From positions 2,536,504-2,600,503 of the forward strand of contig CP154957.1 of the NCBI GenBank assembly GCA_039621445.1: a stretch of DNA of 64,000 nucleotides. The letters run 5' to 3'. Within the stretch, counting starts at the first letter, position 1; each line of letters begins with the position of its first letter. This document shows, piece by piece, positions 1 through 10,073 of the stretch. This DNA is from Euglena gracilis (lineage: Eukaryota; Euglenida; Euglenophyceae; Euglenales). Both the position numbers and the translations under genes were made by a program. A model generated the notes under the pieces. It made no database searches and was not told the DNA's origin. It was given only the letters and a program-made list of their open reading frames with translations.

Positions 1-598
1 TTGCCAAAATTTCTGTCTTCCGTAATTTTTAGCCACACTGTACACGAACCAATGTGGCGGCATCAAACGACGGCGGATGTGGTTTTTCTGCCTGCCAGAG
101 TGGGGGATTCGGCGTTTTGCAAAGGACGTTTCTGCCAATGTGCTGGGCTTCCATTGAACTACCCCCCCCCCCCCCATGCCCCCTATGTCTAACAACCACC
201 CCAGTCAGAGGACACCTTTTTTCGGAGGTTTGGCCAGATTTTCGGCCTTGTGCAAAGCGCCGGGCCGAAAATTCTTGTACCCAAATCGGCCAAAAATCGG
301 CCAAAATGCCTTTTTTGTTGGCACTCTTTGGGCAAATAATTGTCTGCATTGCCTGCCAGAAGGAAAAATTGGAACCATTTTTGGAGGGGGTCCTGGGCAC
401 CTCCGACTTTTTTTTTTGGACCAATGTCTCCCCCGCGTCAGAGGACAGAGGTCACCGGTCATAGGACTTGGGGGGGGGGGACCAGGATGATCTTTCTTTG
501 TGCCCATTTTAAAGCTATGCGAGGAAGTGCGGCCTTCAATAACCACCAACCGAAATTTTTTTGGCAAGGGCGATTCCACCCACCATGACACCCATCTT
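1..598. other. Intronic DNA with a C-run/G-run element; no Walker A exon found
   Basis: This stretch precedes the first recognisable ABCC exon. It contains family-1 element copy a (162-480). I searched by eye for a GxxGxGKS(S/T) exon on the + strand and saw none, so Walker A probably lies beyond the window edge. Confidence 0.6.
162..480. mobile_element. Family-1 C-run/G-run element, copy a
   Basis: It opens with a C-run followed by CTATGTCTAACAACC and GTCAGAGGACACCTTTT, and closes with GGTCATAGGACTT then a G-run. The interior shares GGAGGTTTGGC and GGCCAAAAATCGGCC blocks with the other copies. Confidence 0.75.
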
Positions 599-667
599 CA
601 GCAGTCAATTTTTTGCTGCGGTACGCCCTCTGCCTTCAACCTCGACCCCTTCAGTCAGATTCCGGAC
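599..667 (+). CDS. ABCC exon: Q-loop to NLDPF
   Basis: The frame reads [20 protein letters not shown] and then IPD, matching the ABCC NBD2 stretch PQEPxLFxGTxRxNLDPF in length and key residues. The start could be 599 or 602, after a TCTTCAG acceptor. The end is taken inside CCGGAC (662-667), a hexamer that recurs at the start of the next exon (1607-1612). Confidence 0.85.
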
Positions 668-3600
668 CAAGCAGGTGCTTAATCCTGGCGTTTGCAACCC
701 CCTAGGGGCTGATGGGTTGATGACTTTCTCTTCAATCTCTTTGAACCAGAAGCATGCTGGATTTTGCTGAGTTCTAACTCAGACGCATCCTTGTTCTTTG
801 TTTTGTGTCCTCAAAAATGAGGTGTATTAAGTGAGCGCTGAACGAATTTCTATGGGGCAGGGATAGGTGGGAAGCCTGTCGGAAGTAGGTGGTGGGGTAT
901 TGGGGTCCGGACCACCCACCCCCCCTCCTTGGCAGGTTCCAAAAGCCGGTAAAATTTTTCTTTCGGCGCCACCGGAAAATGAACAAAAAAACGCCTTCTT
1001 TTGACATATTGCCCATTTTTGATGGTTTTGATGTTTCCACATAAAACATGTTCAAAAAATTTCAAAAAAATAGCATTTTTGGATTTATTTTCAAAGAAAA
1101 GTTGTGGACATTTCAACAATTTTGACCTGGTATATTTCCCTTTGCCCATCCACAAAACCGAAAAATTTACAGGCCCATGCCAGTTTCGAGGTAGGAGGGG
1201 GGGCTTCCCACACATCCCTGGGGGGGATGGGGACCGATCTGGAACCCAAAAATATTTATCTAGCGCCTTTTCCTATTCTTTTCGGCATTTTTTTCAACAA
1301 GTTAAAAACACAATTTGGGGGCGTTTTTTGAAACCCCATTTTCCGGCGCTCACTGTTGGGGTTTTCGGGGGGGGGGTGCTCCTCCCCATCCTTCTGGAGG
1401 GCCCCTCCCCCTTCAGTTTCAGTTAGCTTACCCAGGGGGTGCCTGCTATGCCCATGATAGTGCCTGCTATGGGCAGGCATTGGGGTCTTGAGAAGTAACC
1501 TGTCCAGGGTCGGCTTTGCCATCGGCCAGGCACGCCATCGTTTTCGGCAAGTTTGCGTTCAGCCCATCATCCATGAGATAACAAGGGCCCGAAGCACTTG
1601 TGTGGCCCGGACGCCAAGCTGTGGGATGCGCTGCGCATCGCGCAGCTCGCGAACGCCGTGGCAACCTTGGACCAGGAGGTGCTTGAGAACGGTGGGCAGT
1701 GCCGGTTGTCATGCCTGGGGAGGAACGTCGCAGTCTTTTCCTGGTGGACTTAAATGCAGGCGTCTTTATCTGTTTTTTGATATTGATGATTATATTAGTT
1801 TATTGTATTTTCACACGAAGATTTCCTCAATTTATCTGTCCTTATATTTTCAAGACATTTTCTCGCGCTGAAATCCCATTGTGCAAGCCTGGAATTTGAT
1901 GGGCCTCTACCTGTGTGCAGGGGAAAGAAAGTTGGATTTGAGTTCAGGTGGAATGTCAAAAAACAATCGAATTGAGTTGAATCGACTTGAGTTCAATTCA
2001 TGTTCGACCCAGGCTGTCAGGTTTTGTTGCCGGGGGCAAAGTCGCAGCCTGCAAAACGACACAGACATGGCCCTCCTTGCGTGAACTCCTGCCTCTCTTA
2101 GAATGCACTCGGCCTGCTGTCCTGGAAAAAGACACAGACAAAGCGGTGCACCCACAGTGAGTAGCTGTGGCAGGAATGGTTTGGGTGCGTGAACCCTCCC
2201 GCAGGACAGAACGCCACTCCACCAAACTTGACACCGTGAACGTTTCCCTACGCCTCTGTGCTCCGCACGCCCGGCCCTGGCCGAGAGAATTTCTCCGGCG
2301 GGCAGCGGCAGCTGTTCTGCCTGGCCCGGGCGTTCCTGAAGGACGCACGGATCCTGTGCCTGGACGAGGCCACCGCTAGTGTGGACCCGGCCCATGCCAT
2401 CGCTGGCGGAAATCCTTGGCCAAAACATGGTCAACGATGCGAGAAAGTCATCCTTTGTGTTGTTTTTTTTACCCCCCCCCCTATGTCCAACGACCCCCCT
2501 ATGTCCAACGACCACCCCCCCGGTCAGAGGACACCTTTTTGGAGGTTTGGCGAAAATTTTGGTCCCGGCGCGAAGCGCCGGGCCGAAAATTTTTTGTGCC
2601 CCAAATGGGTCAAAAATTGGCCAAAATGCCATTTTTGGCACTTTTTGGACAAAAAATTGTCAAAATTGCCCAGAATTTTCGGCGCAAAGCGCTGGAAGGG
2701 AAAATTTGACCTTATTTGGGGGGTGGGGTCCCGATTACCCGCCAACATTTTTTTTGACCCCTTGTCCACCGACCACCCCCCTCCCGGTCAGAGGACACCT
2801 TTTTGGTCACTACCCTATGTCCAACGACCACCCCCCCCCGGTCGGAGGACAGAGGTTACTGGTCGTTGGACATAGGGGGGGGGGAGGGTAATATTTTATA
2901 TGTATGTTTTTTTATTTGTATTTTATTTGTATTTTATTTGTATTTTTATTTGTATTTTTTTTGAAGTTGAAAGTGCCCTCCCTCTTTCCCTATTTTTGTG
3001 TGTCCCACCGAAGGGGCTGGAAACAATGGTATGGCCAGGACACAGACCGCGCTGTGCAAGAGGTCATCCGCACTGCGTTCTCATCGTGTACGGTCCAGGC
3101 CAAAGACCATTTCATGCAGGGAATGTGCATTTTTGCGGGGTTTTTATTTTTTTGGCAGCTTGCTTGCTTAGGTATTTTACTTTTTTTTTGCTTTTGGTTG
3201 ACAAAGAAAAGTCTGCACCCCCTGGGGGGTGCTATGGGCAGGCGGGGGGGGGGGGGACTGGACTGCAGCTAGTCCAAATTTGGTGGAAACCCTTGTGGAC
3301 CCGGGGGGGGGGGTCCGCTAGCAGGGCCTAGCTGGTGGAAAAAAATTTTCCAGTGCCCGGCGCGAAGCTTTTGGACCCCAGAAACTGGCCAAAAACGCCC
3401 ATTCTTTGTCCATTTTGGGCTTTTTTTCCCGGAACACGATCAGCCAAAAACCCCATTAAAAAGCTCATTTCCAATCGGGGGGGGGGGTCTAGCTAGTCCC
3501 TTTTTTCCAGTGACTGACAAAATGGCTAACCAGTGGACCGCCTGGGGTCCTTCAGGAATGATTTGACTGCGACTTATATCAGACTTTGCAGCCAATCTCT

Positions 3601-5525
3601 TCAAGCCAGATCAAACATTAGGGTGTTCCACATAATCCTGCCCCCCCCCCCTAACAGAAGCGCGGGGCTGCTACAAGCGCAGGGTCCAAATAAAAGCGCG
3701 CCCCCGCCGTTGAAGGCGGCGGTCCACTACAAGCGCACCCCCCATTTTGTTGGAATTTTTAAAGGAAATCAACAAAGATTGGGCAAGAAGGGTCTAAATA
3801 AACCCCCCGCCGCGAAAGGCGGCAGTCCGTTATAAGCGCACCAGCGCTTTTATTAGGGAGGGGGGTTTTACACCAAGCAGATGGCTCAAAGGAAATCATC
3901 CGTGGTTAATTTTGATGCCTATCCCCCGCTGGCCCCTGTCAAGCCTGAATGTCCATCTCAGGGGCCAATTTTGGGGGTCAACTTCACACCATACATCTCT
4001 TTGAGGCCCCGCAGACCCCCTGTGGGGGGGAGGCTGCTGCAGCCAGCCCCGACCCCAACCACAGCAGCACCCTCGGGGGGGGGGGTGCTGCTAGCCCTGC
4101 TAGCAGGGTGCTGCTAGCCCTGCTAGCCAGCAACTAGCCCTACCCCTTTTTTGAGGTTCCAGCCCAAAAATTTTCGGCGCAATGAGCCAGAATTTTTTGG
4201 AAAAAGTGTTCAAAATGGCCAAAAAAATGGTGTTTTGGGGCGTTTTTGTATATTGGGGGGGGGGGGCGCTGTCAGATGGTGATTTTTTTTATTTAGGAAA
4301 TCGCCCGATTTCAGCATAACCCGACCCAGCTCAGGTCCAGCTGGGGTCCAGGGGGGGGGGCGATCCGACCCCAGTCCAACCCCCACCTGCCCTAATATTG
4401 GGGCCTGCCCCCCCCCACCAAAAATGACAATGTCTTGTCATTTTCGTAAAAAAAAATGTCGATGTGCACATTTGCCCACATCGACAAAGACAAAAACCTT
4501 AAGTGCGAGATCGGCCGCCGAAGTGTTTCTCTCTCAGACCCCCCGCATTCATTTTTGTTTCTTTGCTGGGCAATGGTTGGGCACCTGTATGGTCATACCT
4601 GGGTCCCTCAATGCCTGCAACTCCAGTGCAGGGGAAACACTCAGAGGGGGGTAAGGTGGGAAAGAATGACGGCTTGCTTTTCCAATGGATTTTGTCCAAA
4701 TGTCATTCCAAGCGCGGTTCCTGGACGCTCCTTTGGAGTGACTGCCATCCCCACCGTCGTGCCCTCAAAGATGTCTGGGATGTTCCGTCGTTGGTATTCC
4801 CTCCTTTTCTTGTGTTCAGGTTTTTTTTTTAAAAGGTTGAACACTCCAGGGCTCTCGAAACCCTGCCAGGATCCCCTCTGAGAACCTGCCAGGGTGCCCG
4901 GTACTCCTGCTACGTGACAGCACTGGTGGGGGATTCTCCTCACATCAGCCTGCCCGCCCGATTCTTGTGGCGTTGACCTGCCGGCGTCCTCACCGTCGCT
5001 CACCGCCTGAGCACCATCCTGGACTACGACAAGGTGCTGGTCAGGGGTTTTCTGAAGCCGGAGGGGTCCAGCCAGCCAGCCAGCACCTTTTTCAAACCAG
5101 CACTTCCCACCCGGGCTACGGATCCCCCTGGGGTCTGCTAAAATGGTATGCTATTTTTTTGGTTTTCACCTCAAATTTTGGCTGAAAAATGCCAACGCAG
5201 TTGGATTTGGGTTTTTGGTTGGTTGGGTTTTTGGAGCATTTTTTTTTTTTGGAACCCACTGGGTTCAGCTCCCAGCCCCCTCCCCCTGGCCCCGGCCCCC
5301 CACCCCCTAAAGGGTGGAGTCCAGCCAGCTCCTTTTTCCAGCCGGCCCGTGGGACTCCCCCCAGGGTCCTTAAGAAAACCCCTGCACTTGGTGCTCGGGG
5401 AGGGCCGCGTCCTTGAGTTTGGCCGGCCCGGCGAACTGCTGTGCGGACCCTCCACCTTCCGGGCCCTCGTGGAGGCCAGCCACGCCCCGCGCCCCGACGG
5501 GGACAGCGCCGCCCACTGTTGCTGA
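599..5525 (+). CDS. ABCC-type (MRP-like) ABC transporter, C-terminal part of nucleotide-binding domain 2, 5'-partial
   Basis: Six exons (599-667, 1613-1693, 2285-2389, 3039-3092, 4986-5038, 5390-5525) join into about 165 residues that follow the second ATP-binding domain of ABCC/MRP exporters without a gap: Q-loop region with GT..NLDPF, a D-A-K-L-W helix, signature FSGGQRQL, Walker [13 protein letters not shown], a [10 protein letters not shown] helix, the H-loop AHRLSTI, and the terminal [14 protein letters not shown] strand-helix before a TGA stop. ABCC proteins are membrane ATPases that export glutathione or glucuronate conjugates and other organic anions; the substrate here cannot be read. 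Walker A, the membrane domains and NBD1 would lie upstream of the window; nothing in 1-598 resembles them. The signature reads FSGGQ rather than the LSVGQ common in NBD2. Splice sites are mixed: three introns fit the euglenid CAG/CTG rule, one may be GC-AG and one is bounded by a CCGGAC repeat. Confidence 0.93.
668..1612 (+). other. ABCC intron flanked by CCGGAC direct repeats
   Basis: CCGGAC occurs at 662-667 and again at 1607-1612; cutting anywhere within the repeat gives the same joined frame IPDAKLW. CAGGTGCTT just inside the 5' end can pair with AAGCACTTG just inside the 3' end (one G-U pair). The spacing to the exon edges is about eight bases longer than the usual CAG/CTG arrangement. 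Confidence 0.6.
1613..1693 (+). CDS. ABCC exon: helix between Q-loop and signature
   Basis: [19 protein letters not shown] followed by DQEVLENG corresponds to the ABCC helical subdomain just before the signature. Third codon positions are almost all G or C, unlike the flanks. The exon ends at GGT with intron GGGCAG following, so that it joins GAG AAT TTC of the next exon in frame as VLENGENFS, exactly the family spacing. Confidence 0.88.
1694..2284 (+). other. Non-conventional intron (GGGCAG...CTGGCCGA)
   Basis: CAG lies at intron positions 4-6 and CTG eight bases from the end. There is no GT-AG option that keeps the ABC frame and length. The interior holds no recognisable gene. Confidence 0.8.
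2285..2389 (+). CDS. ABCC exon: signature motif and Walker B
   Basis: [20 protein letters not shown] and [15 protein letters not shown] carry the ABC signature (C-loop), Walker B aspartate with catalytic glutamate, and the D-loop. The start follows CTGGCCGA (CTG plus five bases). The end at CCG gives VD-P-D-TD, the family length, if the intron is GC-AG. Confidence 0.95.
2390..3038 (+). other. Candidate GC-AG intron containing a family-1 element
   Basis: It begins GCCCATG and ends GGCCAG. It carries family-1 element copy b at 2472-2887, with its C-run and G-run termini. The cut gives the exact family spacing VDxxTD. Confidence 0.55.
2472..2887. mobile_element. Family-1 C-run/G-run element, copy b (best preserved)
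   Basis: Left end: C-run plus CTATGTCCAACGACC. Right end: GGTCGTTGGACATAG plus G-run, a precise inverted repeat. Inner subrepeats GGTCAGAGGACACCTTTTTGG occur several times. No coding capacity is evident, so it resembles a MITE. Confidence 0.85.
3039..3092 (+). CDS. ABCC exon: [10 protein letters not shown] helix
   Basis: [18 protein letters not shown] matches the ABCC stretch between the D-loop and the H-loop (TDxxIQxxIRxxFxxCT). The acceptor is GGCCAG; the donor side is ACG followed by GTCCAG, giving CAG at intron positions 4-6. Confidence 0.92.
3640..3866. mobile_element. Family-6 element (TAACAGAAGCGC ends)
   Basis: C-run plus TAACAGAAGCGC at left; GCGCTTTTATTAGGGAGG plus G-run at right. 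Inside, AAGCGC recurs with GGCGGCGGTCC(A/G)YTA. Located in the third ABCC intron. Confidence 0.7.
4498..4523 (+). mobile_element. Solo right end of the large TIR element
   Basis: CCTTAAGTGCGAGATCGGCC followed by GCCGAAG matches the right terminus at 21872-21898 with few changes. No left end precedes it in this intron. Confidence 0.6.
4986..5038 (+). CDS. ABCC exon: H-loop
   Basis: [18 protein letters not shown] contains the switch histidine. There is no AG before it; instead CTG sits at 4978-4980 followed by five bases. Reading further upstream in frame meets a TGA, so the exon cannot extend to a conventional acceptor in this frame. Confidence 0.94.
5039..5389 (+). other. Non-conventional intron with long complementary ends (introner-like)
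   Basis: The 5' end GGTCAGGGGTTTTCTGAAG can pair with the 3' end CTTAAGAAAACCCCTG before CACTT. The stem is about 14 base pairs. The same end sequence type recurs at 30736, 32653 and 46660. Confidence 0.85.
5390..5525 (+). CDS. ABCC final exon and stop codon
   Basis: After joining CT to GGTGCTC the frame runs [20 protein letters not shown], then [11 protein letters not shown] and a polar tail, ending at TGA 5523-5525. This is the usual terminal segment of ABCC proteins. CTGCACTT precedes it (CTG plus five bases). Confidence 0.93.
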
Positions 5526-6306
5526 CCCCCCGCCATGCGACGCCGTTGGCATGCTGTGGGCCCGACGCTCTTCTGCCTGCTGGCTGGAGTTTCTTCCAAT
5601 TAATTGTTGGGTTCCAAGTCTCTGGCGGCGCAAACTGCCCGACCGAAATTTGTCGAAGTGGATGTCGTCTTCGGTACCTTGTTTTAAAATCGAAGTCGAA
5701 AACCCAATGTTTTTTATTCAGGAGAAAGTGTGGTGGAGAAAAGCCTTGCTCGCTGGCATGGAAGGGGAAAATCTACCTCGCAGACTTTTGGGTGACAGTT
5801 TGGTGAAACTGGAGGTGGGGACCTGATTGAAAGAGACAAAGGAAACGCGAGAACTCTCTTTATTTGTGGCGTAAAGCTGTGTTCACGCAGAAAGTCATGA
5901 GATAGCCAGTGGATGGCAGTGACCCAAGCGTGCAGAGACTTGGGGTGACCTGGGATGCCTGGATTGGCAAACCATTGTTTGCAGACGTCGCTTTGGAAAC
6001 TTGCTGTCTGAAGGTGGGATGACCCGAAATCACCCAAATTTGTCGTTTTCTGGGCCAACCTGCTGGGAGGGAGGCCAGTTCAGATCCATCGTACTTGCCA
6101 TACACATCTGGAAGACATTTTTCCGCTTTTCCCCCACAAGAACATGCCAGGAGCTCAGGAGCCCAGAAAGTCAGTTTGGATATTTGGCATAAATCCACCT
6201 GTAGAACCCTCGCAACGCCACTCCCCCCCCAAGGAGGTGGGCAGGACAGCTTGGGCTGGCCACACAGGCATTCAGACACAGTGGCATTCACTGCAAGGAA
6301 CTGGAA
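5526..6306. other. Downstream region of the ABCC gene, no recognised gene
   Basis: Open frames on both strands reach about 155 codons (minus strand, 5860-6327) but show no family motif, no codon-position bias and no splice-like ends. It probably contains the 3' untranslated region of the ABCC gene. Confidence 0.4.
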
Positions 6307-7580
6307 CTTAGGCTGCCGGATTCGCACTTAAGCTTTTTCGCGTTGGTTTGCACATGTGCGCAAAGCAACAATTTTTTTATTTGGGCTGTGTGGCTCCGGG
6401 AGGTTTGAAAACACGGTGACAAGAGAGTGCAACATAAAATAAGCAAAATCCTGTTTTTTTTGGGGTGTGGCCCAAGGAACTTTGGCCAAAAATGGTGTTT
6501 TGGGGGTCCGGAAATGGGCTCCTCACTTCGAAACCCCCAGGACCTTCCTCCCTGGGAGTGAAAAAGGCTGCAAAAAAAGCGGCAAATGAATGGGACCTTT
6601 TCTGCCCTTCTTGCTCCTCGCGGCTGTTTCCCCGGGTGAACCTGAACTGCCGGCGGTGTGCGTCCTGGTTGTTTGCCGGACTGCTTTTCTTGTGGCGAGT
6701 CGGTGTGGTGTTTTTGATGTTTATCGACCGTGTCAGTTCATGTGCACTAAAACCCAACCCTTGAAGAACAAAATTGTGTTTATGAAAAAAATGTGCGCAC
6801 GAACACAATTATGTTTGTGCGCGCATTTGCGTCCATAAACACAATGTTGTTGTTCAAGGGTTTGGCTTCTTCTTCCGGTTTTGCAAACAAAACTGGTTGT
6901 GCGGATCCCGGGCATAAGTTGGGTGTCGACGCCCATCCCTTTCATTCTTTGCGGACCCTGTTTCTTCCCCCCGCACTTTCCTCCCCTACCTGATCCTTCC
7001 CTTCCCGCCGGCTTGGTCACACCACACCCACACATCACACCCGAACATTTTCCGCGCTTTGCCAAACACAGCATGACAAATGGGCCGTGAAGGCGCGGAC
7101 CAGTGCAGCGGACCGGCGAGAAAAATAATTTGGTGGGTTTGTCAAACCATTTTATCAGCGGTGTCAGTTCAAGTTAAAGCGCGCACAAACAAAATTACTT
7201 TCATGGGTTCTGAATCAGGCTTGTGGTTAGTCGGGTGCCTACCCCACGGGGGGGGGTGCTAGGGGCAGGCACCCCACAGCACCCATCCGACCCCCCCTAG
7301 GGGGGTAGGGGTTTTGGGGGGTGCCTGCCCATAGCAGGCACCCCCCTCCGACCCCGGCACCGAAGGCGCCGGGGGCCCAGAAAAGGCCATTTTCAATGAA
7401 AATTTTCTGGGTCCCCAGACCCCCCCCCCCGGGATGTGCCTGCTAGGGGCAGGCACCCTATAGCACCCACCCCCCCTCCCCCCCCCTGTCGGTAAGCACA
7501 AGCATGTACTGAATGGTCGATAAATGCTGAGACAAAACACAACCGTCATAGACCGGAAAATTGCTGGTGGTTCATGTGCA
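6307..7580 (+). mobile_element. Large TIR element family, copy 1 (left end and interior)
   Basis: It starts CTTAGGCTGCCGGATTCGCA, the same left end as the complete copy at 18925. The interior around 6480-6545 and 6770-7080 aligns block by block with 19075-19170 and 19600-19830, including ACACAATTATGTTTGTGCGC. No right end is recognised; the copy seems truncated or interrupted by the 7249-7475 repeat. Confidence 0.7.
7249..7475. repeat. Repeat rich in GTGCCTGCTAGGGGCAGGCACC palindromes
   Basis: TGCTAGGGGCAGGCACCC occurs twice with C-run and G-run spacers, and GTGCCTGCCCATAGCAGGCA between. A related block is at 1430-1480. Each unit is self-complementary. Confidence 0.6.
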
Positions 7581-7642
7581 GTAAGCCGCGCATCATGCTG
7601 TTGGCGGGCATAACGACGGATCCCACGGTCGGAGGATACCTT

Positions 7643-7709
7643 CCTATGTCCAACGACACCCCTGCAGTCAAAGAGGTAACCGGTCGTTGGACAGGGAGAG
7701 GGGGGGGGG
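7643..7709. mobile_element. Family-1 element, minimal copy c
   Basis: Only the two ends remain: CTATGTCCAACGACACC at left and GGTAACCGGTCGTTGGAC followed by a G-run at right, with about 30 bases between. It could fold as a single hairpin. Confidence 0.7.
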
Positions 7710-8346
7710 TAGGATCAGAGGATGTCCAGAACGAAGAAATTCATAAATCAGTAATTTCTGAAAGTCAGAGGTGGGGAGTTTGCGCCGTCTAAACAAACCC
7801 TGCAAAATGTTTGCAGGACCCCATCTGCTGTTTGCACCCCAAATTTCCACCCTACAAAGCCGACTGATTTGCACCAACAGAGGGTGCATATTGGCCTCGG
7901 ATATGCAGCCGACCAGCTGGCTTTGTGGCTGCCTTTGGCTGGCCACACAGCTGACGGTTGGTGCTGTCGTGAGCCACGGTTTCGTTGTCTTGGTCGGAAA
8001 TGCAGTGTTTCCCTTTCGCTTGGAGCGATGGCACATTGGAATGTGTATTTGTTTGCGAATCCTGCATGTGATTGGCTGATGGTAGCCAAATGCTATGTTC
8101 ACCTGCTGTTCTCCCTTTTAATTTGGCCATGATGTCCAAGAAATGTTTCATTATATTTATTATTATTGATTTTTGTGTTGGTGATTGTTTGGACGTGGTT
8201 TGGTAACCAACCCCCCCCTGCATTTGCCCACGGGCGCAATTGCAATAAGAATCCCTGTATTGCCACGTCCTGCACACTGCAAAATCTTGTGAGTCTTGTG
8301 TGAAAGCTGGTGCTGTGTTGTTTTGGGTGGGTTGCCAATAAATACC

Positions 8347-8742
8347 TCCCCCCCCCCTTGTCTAAGCACCACCCTTGTCTAAGCACCACCCCCCCCCGGT
8401 TCTTACCCATCTTTTTAAAGGTCATCTTCACGGGGAGGTTTATTTTGTGTGCATTTTTAAGGGAAATTTCTCAAAATTTCGAAATTTCTGCAACTTCTGA
8501 GACCTGATTTGGTGAGGTATTGTTGATTTCTGCATCCAAATGTGTGTGAGTTCAACAGTGGACCTCCAAAATAAGGGGAATTTTGCCTTTTCGGTGCGAA
8601 GCGCCGGATTTTTTTTTGCAGTCAAATTTTTCCCTTTTGTCTAAGCACCACCCCCCCTGGTTCTTACCCTATTTTGGCAAAATAAGCACCCCCCCCCGGT
8701 TCTTACCCATCTTTTCCGGTGCTTAGACAAGGGGGGGAGGAG
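8347..8742. mobile_element. Family-4 element (TTGTCTAAGCACC ends), copy 1
   Basis: C-run plus TTGTCTAAGCACC at left is inverted as GGTGCTTAGACAA plus G-run at right. The motif GGTTCTTACCCATCTTTT occurs near both ends. Confidence 0.8.
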
Positions 8743-8976
8743 GTAATTGTATCTTCACCGCAGACTCTCAGGCAAAAAAAAATATGTTTGCATTTTTTCG
8801 GGTCAGCATTAGACTTTGAATTTTTTTTAGCAAGAAACTGATGGTACAACAATACGTCAGAGTGGTGCAATTCCTTGAAATAGCCCGCAGGACCGACCGA
8901 AAGTCTCTGGAACTGACCAACAGTGGGCAAAGGTGACCCACCCAATGGCAATGGAAAAGTTTTTGAAGAATCGGCA

Positions 8977-9320
8977 TAACCCCCCCTCACCTACAAGAAA
9001 CCCGTTTCTTAGAGGTGGGTTTCCAAAAAGTGGTCTGAGGGGGTTTCTTATAGGTGGGTTTCAATGTCCGAAAGAATTTTGAGCTGACAAAAGGCCAAAA
9101 GTGGCCAAACACAGTCAAATTTTTCCTTTCGACGCCTTCGGCACCGAAGAAAAATGGGGGGTTTCTTATAGGCTGATAGGTAGTTGGGTTCAAAGCTCCC
9201 CAGGGGTTACTTATAGGTGGGGGTTTCTTATAGGTGGGTGTCGGTCCAAAAATCCCCAAAGGGTTTCTTATAGGTGGAGGTTTCTTCTGGAGGCGGGTTT
9301 GTTATAGGTGGGGAGGTTTA
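8977..9320. mobile_element. Family-7 element (TAACCCCCCCTCACCTA ends)
   Basis: TAACCCCCCTCACCTACAAG at left is inverted as TTATAGGTGGGGAGGTTTA at right. GGTTTCTTATAGGTGGG repeats at least five times inside. Confidence 0.75.
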
Positions 9321-10073
9321 ATACATGAGGCCTTGTGTTGCAGCAGTGTTGCTTTTGAAGCATCTGGTGTTCGTTATCCACGTATCCTAACAATAAGGGA
9401 ACACAAGGAGGTTTCTTGCCTGTATTTTGCATATGCTGCATTATCTACGAACTACGGGGTACCCAACAAACCCAATTTTGATTCTGATTTCTCCTTGTAA
9501 ATGTGTCAATCTTTACCAATTTTTTTTTCTGGCCAACGAGTGGAGTCTTTGAGACCATAGCCCCTTTACCCCCTGCTTTTCAACGATTGTCCAATAATGA
9601 TTAAAATAAATAACGATAATTGAAATTCAACATTGCACTTTGTGTTTGCTTTGTGAAAGACTGGGTGTGTGAAATTTTGATTATTGTGTGGTTCAAAAAC
9701 ATCAAATGAAATCCATTTTGTCTGCTTATTTTTTCCCCGTTCGGTTTTATCATATGTGTTTCAAGCAAATATGTCAAACACAAAATTCATTCTCTCTGTT
9801 CTCGTTCTTCAAATGCCATGGAGAACCCACCACCCAACAGCTAGGCTTGTTCAAAAACTTTTCCGCCCATTTTTGACTGAACCCACAACACCCTGGGCTG
9901 GACGTTGAGCAAAGAAAGTTGGCCCATTCCGGGGTTCTGGGAACAGTCAAAGAATAACCACCAAAACGTTCAAAAAAGCGGTGGGGCAGTTCGCAATCTC
10001 AGTCAGATGTGATATTTTGGGTCACAATATTGTTACATGAGAATTGGAAGGATTTTTGATTTAGTTTCTTTAT

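Larger units (their letters stand above)
3093..4985 (+). other. Non-conventional intron (GTCCAG...CTGCCGGC) with element cargo
   Basis: CAG at 3096-3098 and CTG at 4978-4980 satisfy the euglenid rule. The intron contains the family-6 element (3640-3866), G-run rich spacer sequence and an isolated right end of the large inverted-repeat element family near 4498-4523. Confidence 0.8.

Noticed and set aside
5860-6327. 155-codon minus-strand frame after the ABCC gene
   Set aside because: No codon bias, no family motif, overlaps the left end of the TIR element copy.
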